Source of the DNA: Chlamydomonas reinhardtii
Lineage: Eukaryota > Chlorophyta > Chlorophyceae > Chlamydomonadales > Chlamydomonadaceae
DNA length: 64,000 nucleotides
Direction of reading: 5' to 3'
Assembly (NCBI RefSeq): GCF_000002595.2
Contig: NC_057015.1
Coordinates: 9,476,932-9,540,931, forward strand
The notes under the pieces: model-generated
Seen by the model: only the letters and a program-made list of their open reading frames with translations
Told to the model about the DNA's origin: nothing
The model's database searches: none
Shown: one piece after another, positions 23,501 to 36,622 of the stretch
Layout: each line of letters opens with the position of its first letter
How positions within the stretch are numbered: position 1 is the first letter of the stretch
Made by a program: the position numbers and the translations under genes

Positions 23501-26500
23501 ACTCCAATAGCGACGGCAACCTGTGCCGCTGGGGTAGCACAGCGAGTGGAGTCAGCGCTGTCAGCGCCGTCAGCGCGGCCAGCAGCGGCGCGGCATGCGG
23601 TGACGGTCTTGACAACGGCGCTGCTAGCGGCCGTGCAGATCGGCAGGCGTCAGTGCTGCAGCAGTCACAGCTGCCTACTTTGGCTGGGCTTGACGCGGTG
23701 GAGCACGGCGGGGCTTCTGGCCCCGGGGCTGCAGCAGGAGAGGTCATGGCGGCCCCCGTGGCCTCATCCGCCAGCCTGTGTCGGGCTGGCAGCAGCCTGC
23801 TGACGCCCATGCAGAGCTGTGAGAGTGGGGAGGTCGGTGCCGGTGAGCCGGGACAGGCGGCAGACCAGCATGAAGGTGCATTGGAAGCCCCACCGACGCC
23901 CACACCTCCTGCCATCCACCGCAACGCCGTGACCCTGACCGTGTCGTCCGCATGTGACGGCGAGGACGCCAGCAGCTTGTCAGGAGCCTCAGACGTTGCC
24001 GGGCGGCTGTTAGCGTCAGAGGCGCACCTGGCCTCGGGCTTTGACCACACTTCTGCCACGAAGCGCCCCGCTACTTTCACTCTGGAGGCGAAGACGCGCA
24101 CGGACTTCAGGCAGCCGCCACAGGATGCATTGCTGCCGACACTTAGCACTGGCCCTACTGTGGCAAACGGATCAGCGGGTCCCAGCGCTGCAGCTCCTGG
24201 CAGCGCACACTCGCTACTGGGTTCCATGGGCGCCGTGTTGGGGCCAGCGGCGGGGGCAGTCAGCGCGGCAATGGCGTCTGCCGGCGTGGCGCTTGCGGGG
24301 GTGGCTGCATCGGCCTCGCAACTGCTGCATACCACGCCGCCCGCATCGCCCTTGAGGCCGGCTGCAGCAGGGGCTTCACCGCATCGCCCGGATGCAGCTG
24401 GGCCAGTGGGAGGCGGGCCGGGGCATGCAGCAGCGGGCCCGACCACCGCCAGCCCCTTCGCCGCCCGGCCCGCACAGCTGCCGGCCGCCGCAGCCGAGGG
24501 CGTAGCTCAGCGGGCAGCAGCTGCGGGCTCCAGCCCGAGACACCCTGCCATGCGAATTGTGAACAAGCCACAGGATGCATCACCCCGACTCGAGCAGAGC
24601 CGTCCGGTGCGCCGGTCGGGTTCGGCAACGGCTCAGGCGCCCCAGCCTCAGCACCAGGCCACAACAGCAACTCACCGCGGCCTGACGCTCAGCCCTCCGC
24701 CTCCTGCGCCCTCCTCCCTGCCTGGCTTCCGCCGCGCCACCAGCACCGATCAGCTTGCCAGCAGTGCTGCGGGTGTGCTGCAGGCAGGGCAGGCGACGGC
24801 TCGCGGCAGGGGCCCGCTGTACGCGGCCTCCCTGCAGCACGGCCTGACGGGGCCGGCGCGGCTGGGTATCAGGAACGCACTGCAAGGCTTCGGCGCCGGG
24901 GCCGGCGTAGACCCAGGCCCTACCGCAACCACCGGCAGCGGCATGGGTGCGGCGGGCCAGGCCTTCCCCGCCATGCTGTCGGAGCCGGGTGCGGCTGCTG
25001 CAGCGGCGTCTGGTGGCGCGGGGTCGGCGGCCCAGGCTGCGCTTGCTGTGGCGGCCGCCGCCGCCGCCCCACCGCCGCCGCCCTACAAGCTGCGCTGTGT
25101 GGCTCACAGCCTGGGCGGCATGTCGGTTCTTATCCACCTGGTCAACCGGCTGCGGGAGGGCCGCCCGCACCACGTGAGTCGCCTGGTGCTACTCACGCCC
25201 GCGGGCTTCCACAAGTACTTTCCCAAGGTGCGGCATGGCGACATCCGGGTGCTCTGGGTCCGTTTGGGCCGGTACCAGCTTGCTGAGCAAATCGGCCAAG
25301 CGCTTGCCCCTAGTAGTGCGGGGTAGGGCCGATGGGGGGGGTTGCATTGCGACGTCATGGAAACGTAAGTCCGTCACGAATCAGTTGCACAGAAAGATGT
25401 TGCCCGCTACGTACCATGTGCTGCCTGCCTATGCCTCAGGCGGCCAAGCCTATCGCCTGGGTGCTGCCGCTGCTGGCGCGGCTGTTGCGTCTGATTCTGG
25501 GCCGCAGCTTCTGTTTCCCGCTGTACATCCCCACGCCGCTGGGCCGGGCGCTGACCTTCAAACTGTTGCTGAGCGCCAGCCGCATACCCGGACTGGGCGA
25601 GCTCATGAGGCTGGGATTTAAGGTGGGGCTGAAAATGGGGAGGTGTTTGAGTGGCGCCAGGAGTCTACAGCCCGGCGCAGGTCTTGCAAACAGCATCACC
25701 AGTAGAGTCACTAGTACACAAGTCCTTTCATTCCTCACGCCCACCTCGCGCTGGGTGCTGCAGGCGATGCTGGACGGCGATGTCAGCCAATGGGACCGGG
25801 CGCTGCAGATGCCGCATTACAACGCGGAGGACATGCCCGCTATAAGCCTGGACCAGGGTGAGGCTGAGGCCGAAGCCAGAGGCGGCCGGGAGGGAAGGGA
25901 AATGAATGCTTGTGGGGGCCTTGGCCTGCCGGTAGTGGCTGTTCCTGCGCGTGCCGATACCGCTCCCTATGACCGCCTCCACCCATTGCCGAACGTGGCC
26001 TCCGGGCGTGTAAGTGACACGGAGGGGTCTTCCCACTACTTCACACCATGTCGCAGTGCTGCACCTGGTCCAGCTCGCGTTCAGCGACTGCTTCAGGCTG
26101 TACGACTACGGCAGCGGCACCGCCAACCGGTTGCACTACGGCGTCAGCCAGCCGCCGGACGTGAGCGCCGAGTACTGGCGGCTGGACATGCCCGTGCACC
26201 TGGTGGCGGGCCGGCGGGACGGCATCATCCCGCCCGCCAACATCCGCCGGCACCTGGACGCTATGAGGGCGCAGGTGAGCACGCAACGCCCAGCACATGT
26301 CGTGCAAACCGGCGCCAGGCTCGTACGCGTTTTTGGGCCTGGGCTTCGAACTGGTGCTGAGGCGTTTGCGGGAACCGGGTGCGATACTTAACTGCTGGTC
26401 ACATGGAGGTTGGCACTGGCCTTGCTCATCGGTTTTGCGCGGCTTCGCATTTATGTCACTCCACTCACGCCATTCCTTGCCATTCCCCTAGGGTGTGCCG

Positions 26501-26596
26501 GTGAGCTACCGGGAGTTTGACTTCGGGCACCTGGACTTCACGTTCGGCGTCAAGGAGGAGCTGCGCATCTACCTCATGAAGCTGCTGAGGATGTGA
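20596..26596 (+). CDS. Acid-lipase-type alpha/beta hydrolase with a 600-residue insert
   Basis: Neutral-lipid or ester hydrolase of the gastric/lysosomal acid lipase family (Abhydro_lipase). It begins MWEWLWAIVCWAQLSV, a Trp-rich hydrophobic N-terminus that may be a membrane anchor. The lipase entry motif is GYPHELHMVTTSDGYVLRL (22262-22512), followed by FFMHGVLDTSMAWVSGG and DVWLGNSRGNAPRQH. Next comes YWRYNINHMGMYDI (about 22970-23064). The nucleophile elbow is CVAHSLGGMSV (about 25096-25128). The acid is in VAGRRDGIIPP (about 26200-26235) and the histidine in FDFGHLDFTFGV (about 26520-26555), so the catalytic triad is complete. It ends LLRM (stop 26594-26596). One exon (23234-about 25310) adds about 617 low-complexity Ser/Ala/Pro/Gly residues between the MGMYDI strand and the nucleophile elbow. 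A ~500-residue disordered N-terminal part (20.6-22.1 kb) precedes the hydrolase. Confidence 0.88.
22669..22718. repeat. 28-bp period tandem duplication in a lipase intron
   Basis: CAGGGCGTACAGTAAAGCCCAC at 22669-22690 recurs with one change at 22697-22718. It lies in the intron before the YWRYNINHMG exon. Confidence 0.85.
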
Positions 26597-27755
26597 GCAG
26601 ATGGCAGGGCGGGGAGAGGCGGGGAGTGGAGGTGGGGCAGCGGAACTCGGGTGGCGGCACGGCCGCTGCATCATGCATGAGGGGGAAGCATGTGCCCATA
26701 CCGAGTCGGGTCCGAGGATTGGGTTTCTGTATAGGGTAGCACATGGCAGAGAGTGGAGGACGTTGGTAATGAATTTAGCCGGAGCAGTATACGCAGACGG
26801 AGGAGTATGATCACTGCTGCAGTGGGGAATGGTTAGTTGATAAGGCGCCGGAAACCAGACCGAAGACCCGCAGCTGGCGGCGTGTACGCCTCACATGCCA
26901 AAAACACGCACAACCACGCACGTACACCCAACAATGCCACATTTTGTTGGTGGTGGTGCGAGTGCGTATGGCTCCCGGCGATGAGTGTGCAGAGCATTGT
27001 CGAAGACCAAGAGCGAGTTGTAGGCCGAATTACCGGGTCTGTGTTCCGATCTTGCATTCATTGTCGTAGTTGATGCCCGGAGCTCACATGATTACAGGGA
27101 CTTCGGCGTCCCGCAGGCCCCTACAATGCTTAAATGATAACTTCGGTGGTGATGGGTGCGGGTATGCAGTGCCCCATGATAGTACGCCGGTAGCAGTCAT
27201 ATCGAAATGGGTGATCGGTACCCGCACAGCTGGATGAGGGAGGTAGCGATTGTTCTTGGCGGTAGCTGTTAGCATGCGTTTGCCACAGTTTGCGGCAAAT
27301 ATGGTGAAAGTATTTCTACGATGCGTTCATGTGTGAATCGGGAAGCGGGTCACTTTCGCTAAGGGGCAGACTGGGCAGTACTGCCTGTTCGTCAGGGCTG
27401 CCTGTTCGGGGCCGTGTCAAGGGTGAAGAGCGTGCAATGCCAGCAGCGTGAAGCGCGTACCGTACATCCGGACGTGATGCCGTTATGTATGCCGGACAGG
27501 ACGAGCAGGTATCGATTGTCGCGTCCAGGTGTGTAGTCCGTTAATAGTTTCAACCCATGTCAGACTGCTCCAGACTCCGCACCTGATCCTCTACGACCAG
27601 ACTTAGCTCATTAAAGGCAGCATGTTATGGCCATCAAATTAAACATAACGCTGCGCCTGCAGACACCGCATTGCGTGCCCACTCCTGGCCATGGGCGTTG
27701 TAACGCGTCTGCACGCATCCAGTGCCACAATCTACCATGCACCGTGCCACGGCCT

Positions 27756-27822
27756 TTTTAGGCTGAGCCCCCGAGCGAAGCGATCCAGGGGGGGCGAAGA
27801 CCCCAGGATTGCCCCTGTCCGT
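27756..27822 (+). repeat. Repeat D copy 1
   Basis: About 67 bp, the near-exact reverse complement of 49222-49291, containing GGCTGAGCCCC and GGGGGGGCGAAGACCCC, both able to form GC-rich hairpins. It probably marks the end of a mobile element rather than a gene. Confidence 0.8.
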
Positions 27823-28649
27823 CGCCGTAGCTTGGCTATGTGCCTGTGGAAACCGACCCCGGCTATGTCCGGGCGATGAGGTTGTTCGGCCTCAGACTGT
27901 GGAGGGGCTCAGCCCCTCTTCCCGTGACCGGGGAACACTTGTCAGGCTATGCGCCGCAGCATCGCTGACAGCAGCCCCGCTGCCAGGCCGCTGTACGCCA
28001 GGAGTAATCCCTGCTGCACGTGCATACTAGTCAAGCGTGCCGTGCCGTGCATCCGTTGATCCTGTCCTGCCCAGCCGTCCGGCCTAGGTCCGTTGACGTA
28101 GGGAGCTAGATACCGTAGGTTGATCCTGTCTTAGCGCTAGCCCTCTTACACCGTCTTGACTCCTGAGTGGTCGTCAGTCCTAGGCGCAAACTCAACACAT
28201 TGCTTTGGCGTGTGGGGACGCGGCGTTGGCGAGAGCTACGGATGGCCCTAATACCGTGGGGGCATGTCGCACCCGTGGAGGGCACTGTATCCAGCGCATG
28301 ATAGTACCATTACAATGACTAGTGGCGGCCGCATGTAAGGCCCAGGTCAGAGGAAGAGTGGAAGGCCCACAGCAGCACAGCTGTGCAATTGCAGATGAGG
28401 TGCCAGCACCATGGGCTGGCGGGGGAAACATGTGAGTGTGTGCGCGCCTGTACGGGTGCGCTGAAGTTGTTAGAATGCCGTGAGCTTTGGTCTTACGCGC
28501 TCACACCCCGGGGAACACGGGGAGTCAGGTCCCCCGGCCCGGGCCTCGGTTTCTACAGGGACAGGAATGCACGTTGTGCTCACCACCTTGTAACCACACA
28601 CAACAGTAACCACACATAACAGGTTAGACACGCGGGGCTAACCACTTCC

Positions 28650-28831
<182 letters not shown>

Positions 28832-29360
28832 TAAATAAAATGAGGGGTTGTAGGGTTTTAACTAAGGAAAGCCCGCCCAAACAAGGAGCGAACAAAGGAG
28901 CGGCCAGAGCTGCAGTGGGACTGGCGCGCTCTAAGACGGGGCACATGGGAGTGTGATGGATCCGGCGAAGTGGCCAGGACCGCAGGAGTGCGACAAACTA
29001 GAAGGCGGGTGAGCACTTCCCCAGTCATAATGCATCTGAATGTCAGGGCGTTAGCGTGCGGTATGACGGAGCGACACCTTGCGCCCCTTGCCCCTTGGCC
29101 GGACCTTCACAGCCTGTGGTTGGGGTTCATGACTTCGGCATGTCACGTGGATTGTAGTCCATGCGCCCCTCTGCGCCCTAGTGCGCCTCTCTACTGCATC
29201 GCATTGCATTGGGGCCTGCATGGGACCCATGCACATCCTGCCAGCCTGGGCTCTGCTTGCCCACTTGTGCCAGATATACCAGTTACAACCATATACTATG
29301 CAAACTTTCATACTATAAGTGCTGGGCACGCCCAAGGCGCCTCTTGCGTCTCGGAAAGGG

Positions 29361-32022
29361 ATGCTGCAAGATTCGGCGGCTCGGAGGCAGCGGGGCTTGC
29401 AAGCCGCCGACAACATGCGCAGCCAATACTTGCTTAACACACGCCGGTGGGTGGTTCGCCTTGCCGATCAGTGCAGCCAGCGCGCGAGCCTTACGGTGAG
29501 CGCGCAAGCCGCCGCCGCAAACGAGCCAGTCACTGATCTACCGGAGCTAGTATCTTGGGTCTTGCACCGAGGAGGTCGAGTGGATGGCGCAACGCTCGCG
29601 AACCTGGCTGGGCGCGATGGCGGCAGCGGCTGGGGGCTGAAGTGCACCAGGTGGGTGTATTGGCTCTATTGGTTGACGAGTTAGGGCAAACGCTGATGTA
29701 TGCAATAGATAAACGCATGCTGCTGTGTCGCTGAGGCCTCGCTGCTATGTGGGCGCAGAGACGTGCAGCAAGGGCATCGGCTCATCACGCTGCCGAACGC
29801 AGCGCACCTGACCTACGGCGCCAACGACGATCCTCGGCTCCTGGCTCTGATCGAGAAGGTGCCCTCAGAGTTGTGGGGCGCTAAGCTGGCGCTCCAGCTG
29901 ATCGCTCAGCGGCTTCAGGGGGGCGAGTCGCAGTTTGCCTCGTACGTGGCGGAGCTACCCAAGGGCTTCCCCGGCATCCCCGTGTTCTTCCCCCGCACCG
30001 CGCTGGACATGATCGACTACCCACCCTGCTCGCAGCAGGTAAGCGCTGGAGTGCGGTGTAATGTCTTGTGTGAAGGTTGGGAAGTGGGTTCACGGCGTTG
30101 GGCCCTCGGGCACGCATTTGTTACACGCGTATCGATAGGCAGGGTCGTGTTTGTGCGTCCCCACTTTACCCCTGCAAGCACTCAATGGGGAGTGATGATT
30201 CGCAGTTTTACTGCTGGCACCAGACAGAGAGGTCCAAAAGGGCCTCCATGGTGATTTTTATTGGAGCTGTCTGACCCCTCGAGAAAGCACATACATGCAC
30301 GGAGGATAAGATGAACATTCGGTTGGCACCAGATCTAAGGCGCCCTTGTGGCGGCGATGGCGATTCAACCTAGGCTGTAACTGATCCTCTCAAGACCAGC
30401 TACTAGTACTAATGATGTTACGTGGTTCTCAACGAATCTTGTGGAACACGTCTGCATCGCTGATCTCTTTGCGGCACCGTCGCCTGTCCCACTCCTGCCC
30501 TTCGCTATCCCCAGGTGAAGAAGCGCTGCAAGTGGCTGTACGAGTTCAGCACTGAGGTGCTGGCCAGACTGCCGGGTAGCCCCGAGGACCCCTTCGGCGG
30601 CGTGGCGGTGGACATCAACGCCCTGGGCTGGGCCATGGCGGCGGTGAGCTCACGTGCCTTCCGCACGCGCGGCCCCACACAGCCCGCCGCCATGCTGCCG
30701 CTGATCGACATGGCCAACCACACCTTTAGCCCCAACGCCGAGGTGCTGCCGCTTGAGGGCGGCGGCGGCGCGGTGGGCCTGTTTGCGCGGCGGGCCATTA
30801 CTGAGGGCGAGCCGCTGCTGCTGAGCTACGGCCAGCTGTCCAACGACTTCCTGTTCATGGACTATGGCTTCATCGTGGAGGACAACCCGTACGACTCTGT
30901 GCAGCTGAGGTTCGACGTCAACCTGCTGCAGGTGAGAGCCTCGGCACGACGGGCTGTGGGGTCAGGGTTGTTGTAATGTTGAGTCGCATACCAGACTGTA
31001 TGCATGCATAACTATGCACGCATTCATGCGCACAAGAAGCGGGGAGTGATGATTCGCAGTTTTACTGCTGGCACCAGACAGAGAGGTCCAAAAGGGCCTC
31101 CATGTTGAACATTATTGGAGCTGTCTGACCCCTCGAGAAAGCACTCGCATGCACGGAGGATAAGATGAACATTCGGTTGGCACCAGATCTAAGGCGCCCT
31201 TGTGGCGGCGATGGCGATTCAACCTAGGCTGTAACTGATCCTCTCGTCTGCATCACTGCATCGTGACGCACGCACGTGTTTATGCTGCGCACATGAACGC
31301 ACAATCCTATCTGACAACTTGACGCGCACATGAATGCACAACCCTATCTGACAACTTGACCAACATCTGTACGCGGTTTCCCCCTGTAGGCCGGCGCGCT
31401 GGTGGCCAACGTGAGTGATGCACTGGGCGCCCCCCTGGACCTGGCGCCCCGCACCTGGCAGCTGCAGCTGCTGGCCGAGCTGGGGCTGGTGGGCCCAGCC
31501 GCCAACACCGAGCTCAACATCGGCGGCGGCGGCCCGGGCGCTGAGCTGCTGGACGGGCGGCTGCTGGCGGCGGCGCGCATCATGGTGGCGCGGGCCGATG
31601 GCGAGGTGTCGGGGCGCGGCGTGGAGCGGCTGTGTGCTGTGGACCGACCGCTGGGTCGGGACAACGAGCTGGCGGCACTGCGCACTGTGGGCGGCGTGCT
31701 GGCGTTTGCGCTGAGCAATTTTGCAACCACCCTGGACCAGGACAAGACACTGCTGGCGGGGCAGCCCGTGGCGGTGCCGCAGGCGGGCGGGGTGGGCGAG
31801 CGCGAGCTGCCACCCCTTGCCAGTGAGGACGAGGCTCTGGCGGTGCGGTTCCGGCTGGAGAAGAAGAAGATCCTCAGCCGGGCGCTGCAGCGGGTGGGCG
31901 CATTAAGTCAGGCGGCCGCGGGCAACAGCGAGCTGAGGCAGACGGCAGGCTCTGCAGCAGCAAAGAAGGGCAGCAAGCCGGCGCCGGCCACTGGCAAGGG
32001 CTTCGGCTCCAAGAAGCGGTGA
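29361..32022 (+). CDS. SET-domain protein methyltransferase, Rubisco-LSMT type
   Basis: Lysine methyltransferase of the plant Rubisco large-subunit/aldolase methyltransferase class (SET plus Rubisco-substrate-binding domain). Two in-frame ATGs are possible, 29361 and 29415; the residues after the second (MRSQYLLNTRRWVVRLADQC) resemble a chloroplast transit peptide. SET elements follow: GWGLKCTR, QGHRLITLP, ELWGAKLALQLIAQRL (29760-30040), then MLPLIDMANHTFSPNAEV with the conserved D-x-x-N-H motif and ITEGEPLLLSYGQLSNDFLF (30515-30931). The C-terminal helical substrate-binding part is in the last exon (from about 31390) and ends with a basic Lys/Gly tail, GKGFGSKKR. Two introns (30040-30514 and 30932-31390) each carry a copy of the same 205-bp repeat. 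The gene converges on FN3K. The target protein cannot be told from sequence. Confidence 0.85.
30187..30391 (+). repeat. Repeat E copy 1 (205 bp, SET-gene intron)
   Basis: From GGGGAGTGATGATTCGCAG to AACTGATCCTCTC. It is nearly identical to 31041-31245 in the next intron of the same gene and in the same orientation. Differences are confined to a few bases near the middle. Confidence 0.95.
31041..31245 (+). repeat. Repeat E copy 2 (205 bp, following intron)
   Basis: Direct copy of 30187-30391 with equal length. The coding exon in between (30515-30931) is not duplicated, so either one copy was transposed into the other intron or both are members of a wider repeat family. Confidence 0.95.
31287..31360. 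repeat. 37-bp tandem duplication
   Basis: GCGCACATGAACGCACAATC... (31287-31323) is repeated directly at 31324-31360 with two mismatches, in the last intron of the SET gene. Confidence 0.9.
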
Positions 32023-33472
32023 AAGCCAGCTGTGTACAAACGAAACGACTTGTATGATAACGCAGCGTTTTTTGTGAGGGCATGCGAACTCCCATTATTA
32101 TTGAGGGACATGCCGCGCTTATTCTTTTGCAAAATTGATACGGTATCGACGGTTGAGCGGCTTTGGAAATAGAGCTGGATGCCACCCGGTGTGCTGGGCC
32201 TGGTGTTCCCGAGCGGTCTGAAGGACCTGCACATGTCGTTTGTTGTGCGCGTGTGCTCCTTGATCGCTTGGAGGCAGTGGGTTAGCACAAGCTAGTGGCA
32301 TTGGGGCTGTTGCCGACACTAAGAATGTGCAGAACGGGTTTCGACTGGCTATGACTTTGAACCTGGCCGTTACCCTGTCCCATCGCATGGTGTGTTCAGG
32401 TGTGTTTTATGACTTATGACCCGATGCCTCCTCTTCAACCCCAACGCCCACTGCAGCCATGCCATTTACGGTATGCCCACCACCACAAGACGCACATGTC
32501 CATCCCTTTGGAGTCCAGCTGACCAGCTCAGCCAACCGATGCGGAACAGCGGATGTCCGGCTCCCATCTTGAGCTGCGTGCCAGCCCATCGGCTATGCTA
32601 TCCGCGCGGTGTGGCGTCGCATTGAGTCTGTGTGGTGCTATCGCCTTGGCCGGGCGCCCGGAGCGTGAGGAATGCGCGTCAGCAAAACATCGACACAACC
32701 TGCCAGCTACCGTCGGTACAGTAACAGCGCGCGAACGACGCACCAATGCCTTGTCCCTTCTTGCTACGCATTTATGTGGGCACGGGTGGGAGCCACACAC
32801 ATCGGGACTACGCTTTCCTGCCCCTTGCCATGTTCCATCACGAGCGTGCCAGCCCACCTTACCAACCAACGTAACCACCTTATTGCGTACAAGCGATTGC
32901 TGTCCATATCCTTGCTTGCATTCTTACTTGTGTTGCGTCACTGGGTGTGCGTCGCGTGCAATTGCCTGCCGCGCAAGTGTGCCTCACGTATGTGCAAGGG
33001 ATGTAGGGGCAGGAAGTGGGTGACGTGGTGGCGGCGCCAACCAACAGTATGCTCCGCTTGCAAGGCCCTCCAGCCCCTCCTCCTAGGGCCGCCCCGTCCC
33101 TTTGTCCCTCGACGGGGTGTCAGCCTCAGCCTCGCACAGCTTTGGCGCCAAATTAAAGAGACAGCCTTCAGTACGGCTGTAACATGGAACACCACGTGAA
33201 GTGCTAGGTCGTGCCACCAAGCCATGACAAGGCTAACCCACATTTAAACGTGCCTGCCTAGCCGCTAATACAGCATTTCAGCCACCCTTCTGTCTCGAGC
33301 TCTGTCCTGACCCCACAGTGCCGGAATGCTGCCATGGTCCTCACCTGCGTCACTGTTATGCAAGGCCTACCCCTCCCGAATCGCGTACTAACAATTTGCA
33401 GCATCTAAACGAAATACTGCAAGTGCACGTTTGGCACAGTTTGCCGGAACAGCCACTCCCGGCAGCCCCCTT
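32023..33472. other. Intergenic region between convergent genes
   Basis: Holds the 3' UTRs of the SET gene (rightward) and of FN3K (leftward). Open frames such as 32672-33199 (+) have no recognisable domain. Nothing further is supported. Confidence 0.6.
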
Positions 33473-35856
33473 TCACGTGAGGCGCTGCAGGATGGAGGCG
33501 CACTGGCTGTAGTACGAGTCCCCAAACAGATTGAGGTGGTTGAGGTAGTGGTACAGGCGGTAGATCTCGGCGCGCTGCTCAAAGCCAGGGGCGCAAGGAA
33601 TGAGCTCGTGGTAGGCGGCGTAGAAGTCGGGGCTGAAGCCTGTGTGGTACCATGATAATGGCGGCGTGTGAAGCAGTGGAGATAGGTTGTGGAGTTCATG
33701 CGAGAGGCCTGCGGTGTCAAGTGCACAACCTCGCAAGCTCTGTCGTGCGGCCCTCACCCGCGCGACTTAACCGTCGAGACTATGAACCCACCCTCACATC
33801 CGCCTCACTCCTACTCCCACTCCTTCTCGGCCTGTCCCCCACCTGCACACCAACTCATGCCGAACTCTGCCTCGTGGTGGCCGTAGTAGCAGGCCGGGTC
33901 GAAGATGGTGGGCTCTTCCCCCACTGCGCCGATGTTACCTGTGCGTCGACGTGGTGTGACACCTCAACCTCTGTTTACACGTACCGATAGCTACTTGATC
34001 GCGCGGCATGTCTCAGCTGAATCTGGCTGAATCGCTCGGCATATCTCGTAAGCATCACAGCACCACGCACCTGACCACAGATCGCCGTGCAGGATGCTGG
34101 GCTTCACCTGCATGTACCGTATGGAGCCGCGTCAGTATAGGGTGTGGTGTAAGGCTGTAAGGCCGGCGGCCCGGCGGGGTATCCTGCACGTGCAGATGTC
34201 ATCATGACCCCTTCCGCACCTCAATCCCCTCAAAATGGGATGACAGGTTGGAGCACAGCTTCTCGCCCATCCTCATCAGTCTGGAGTCGCCTGCGGGCCG
34301 GTGGGGTTGCATCAGCGCGAGCGACTTCCAAGTTCCAAGGTCCCATGTGTCACACTACAGGACTTGAATTACGCGCGGACTATGCGCGTGTGCCTCATGT
34401 TACATGTCAAGCCTCCCTGCTGCCTGCCTCACCCGCCATCTTGAGTTGCGGCATGAGGCGGCGGTCGCGCAGGAACACCACCCAGTCAGACATCCAGCCG
34501 TTGGCCTGCGGTGTGCCGCCAATGGTGTTGTCCACGGGGAAGCCGAACTGGCCAGCCGCTGCGTGCTCCTCCTGCACACAGCCCCGGCCGCGATCAAGCA
34601 ACAGTGGTAAGGTGGGACGACATGCAGTGAACCCTCGCGGAAGCAGGCATGAGACCCGACCGACACCAGCATATTCTGCTGGCAACCCACAATCCTACTT
34701 TCTTCCTGTTACTCCATCATGAGCACGTAAATCGAACTCTCCCTCGAGCTGCCATAGGCCCCTACTCAAAGGCCCCCAGGTGCCACAACCCCACCCAAAG
34801 GCACCAGGCACGAGGCAGCGGAATTCAGAGTTACAGGTGCCGGGATGCTCCACCTCATAGCAGCGCCAGCCACCCTCAACCAACCGCCCCTTCAGTTCGT
34901 AGCTGGGTTTGGATGCGAACTTGCAAAGACAGGACCGTCCGCTCGGGTATGGTGCCAAGCGCTCCCTCCACCTTCCACAATTCGCCCGGCCCACCTTGGG
35001 CACAGCCAGGTGCATGAGCGCCAATCGCCGGCCCAGCTCCCGCATGGCCAGCCGCCCGCGCGCCATGTCCAGGTGCTCCATCACGATGAAGCTGCCACCA
35101 CGACCCGCACCCGCCAGTGGGCCGTAGTGGAACACCTGGACAGGGCACGAGGCAGGGGCCGTTGCGTGTGTGCATTGCATGTGCGTTCCATTGAAGCTAA
35201 GCAGGGCGGGAAATTGGGACGTGCAGGAACCCCGGGCAATACTGCAATTGTCACATGGCCCTCACCTTGGGGATACGCATCGTGTTGGTATCTGCAAATA
35301 GGCATGGAAGGGGTACCGGGCCAGGTCATTTACACAGAGGTTGTCTTGGGCTCGTGCCATGTGCACCACGGTACCCCATGCCATGCTGATGCCTTACCGT
35401 ACATGGCCTGCAGCCCCAGCGCCTCCCCCTTAAACATGGCCTCATCGCGGCCCAGAGCCGTCTTGACGAAATAGCGCTTTCCGTCTGCATCAGCGCAATG
35501 CCCACAACAAGGTAGACAGTAAGGCAGACAGCAGTGGCCACACAGGCAGGGGAAAACTGAACATCACGCCCCCGCAACCGCCTGGTCCGCTCACTGCTGG
35601 GGCCCGCCCTGTCTCACCCTGCGTGTCCACCACGTAGGCGCTGCTCCAACCGGATGAGGAAACCAGGCTCTCCTTCACCACCTTGCTGCCCAGGTGCTCC
35701 TCAATCCATGCGTAGGCGGCCGGGTGCGCAGCCCTGCGAGGGGAAGTGGCCGGCACCCTTGAGGTGTGGTTTCACACGCATCATCATATTATGGATCGAT
35801 TTGACTTACATTGCCCTGACAAGGTAATGAAAACATGTGCAAGAGAAACGATACAT
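33473..35856 (-). CDS. FN3K: Fructosamine/ribulosamine 3-kinase (protein deglycation)
   Basis: Phosphorylates sugar adducts on lysines (ketosamines) so that they fall off; plant and microbial members prefer ribulosamine and erythrulosamine. The first exon 35810-35856 codes for MYRFSCTCFHYLVRA and its last two bases join exon 2 (from 35733) to give an in-phase M-AAHPAAYAWIEEHLGSKV; donor GTAAGT supports this. Then come KRYFVKTALGRDEAMFKGEA (ATP lysine and alpha-C glutamate), GGSFIVMEHLDMARG (hinge), the FN3K-specific NTIGGTPQANGWMSDWVVFL, SILHGDLWSG (catalytic HGD), PTIFDPACYYGHHEAEFGMS (metal DPA motif) and a C-terminal helical end, LYHYLNHLNLFGDSYYSQ, stop 33473. All catalytic motifs are present. 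The N-terminus could be a short organelle presequence. It is on the same strand as the sugar genes at 42-53 kb. Confidence 0.93.
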
Positions 35857-36366
35857 GCAAGCATACAATCGTTGCTGAACTTCGCTGGCTTACACAAAGT
35901 CATACGCTGCGCATGACAAAGTTCGCATACATACATCAAGAATGCCGTCACTCGCTTACATCACGCGAACACAACGCGCTCGTGTCGCTCTTTGTGACCC
36001 GGCAGGGCATCCACCCCGCCGCTGGTGCGCTGTTGGGAGTTTTTGTGTGGCGAGCATTTACAAGCTTTTAAGCAAAAGACCCAGTTGACTGTTGCAGCGT
36101 TCAAGGCCCTTGGGTCGTGGGCCCGGGTTTAGGTTTGTAATGATAATAGCAGGTCTGCATCTATGGACATGAATTGAAGAATGCGACACGGTTTGGGAAT
36201 GACTGCACAATGCATGTCCCCATCGATGCCGTGCACGCCGCAGCTCGCCCACAGCGCCAACCCTTCTAGGAATGCACACGCCTTCTTTCCCTCTCAGGGC
36301 CCATCCTCCATACGTCCACGCCTCTAGCCACACCTCCACTCCATCAGATCCCATATATCCATTCGA
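35857..36366. other. FN3K upstream region
   Basis: Includes the FN3K promoter. No gene is seen on either strand until the partial gene at 36367. Confidence 0.5.
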
Positions 36367-36591
36367 TTAAGGCACGTGCACCCACCTATGCCTGTAGCCT
36401 GCACCCTCCTGCACCTGTGCCATGGAGTCGACCCCCATCCCAACACAAATCGAAGGTTGCCGTACATCGGTGGCCTGACGCCGTTTGAGCCCGCCGTCTG
36501 CTGCTGGGCGCCCGCCGTCACATGTTGTTGCTGGTAGCCGTAGCCGTAGGGGTCCGCATACGGGTAGGCGAATGCGTCTCCCGGCTGCTGC

Positions 36592-36622
<31 letters not shown>

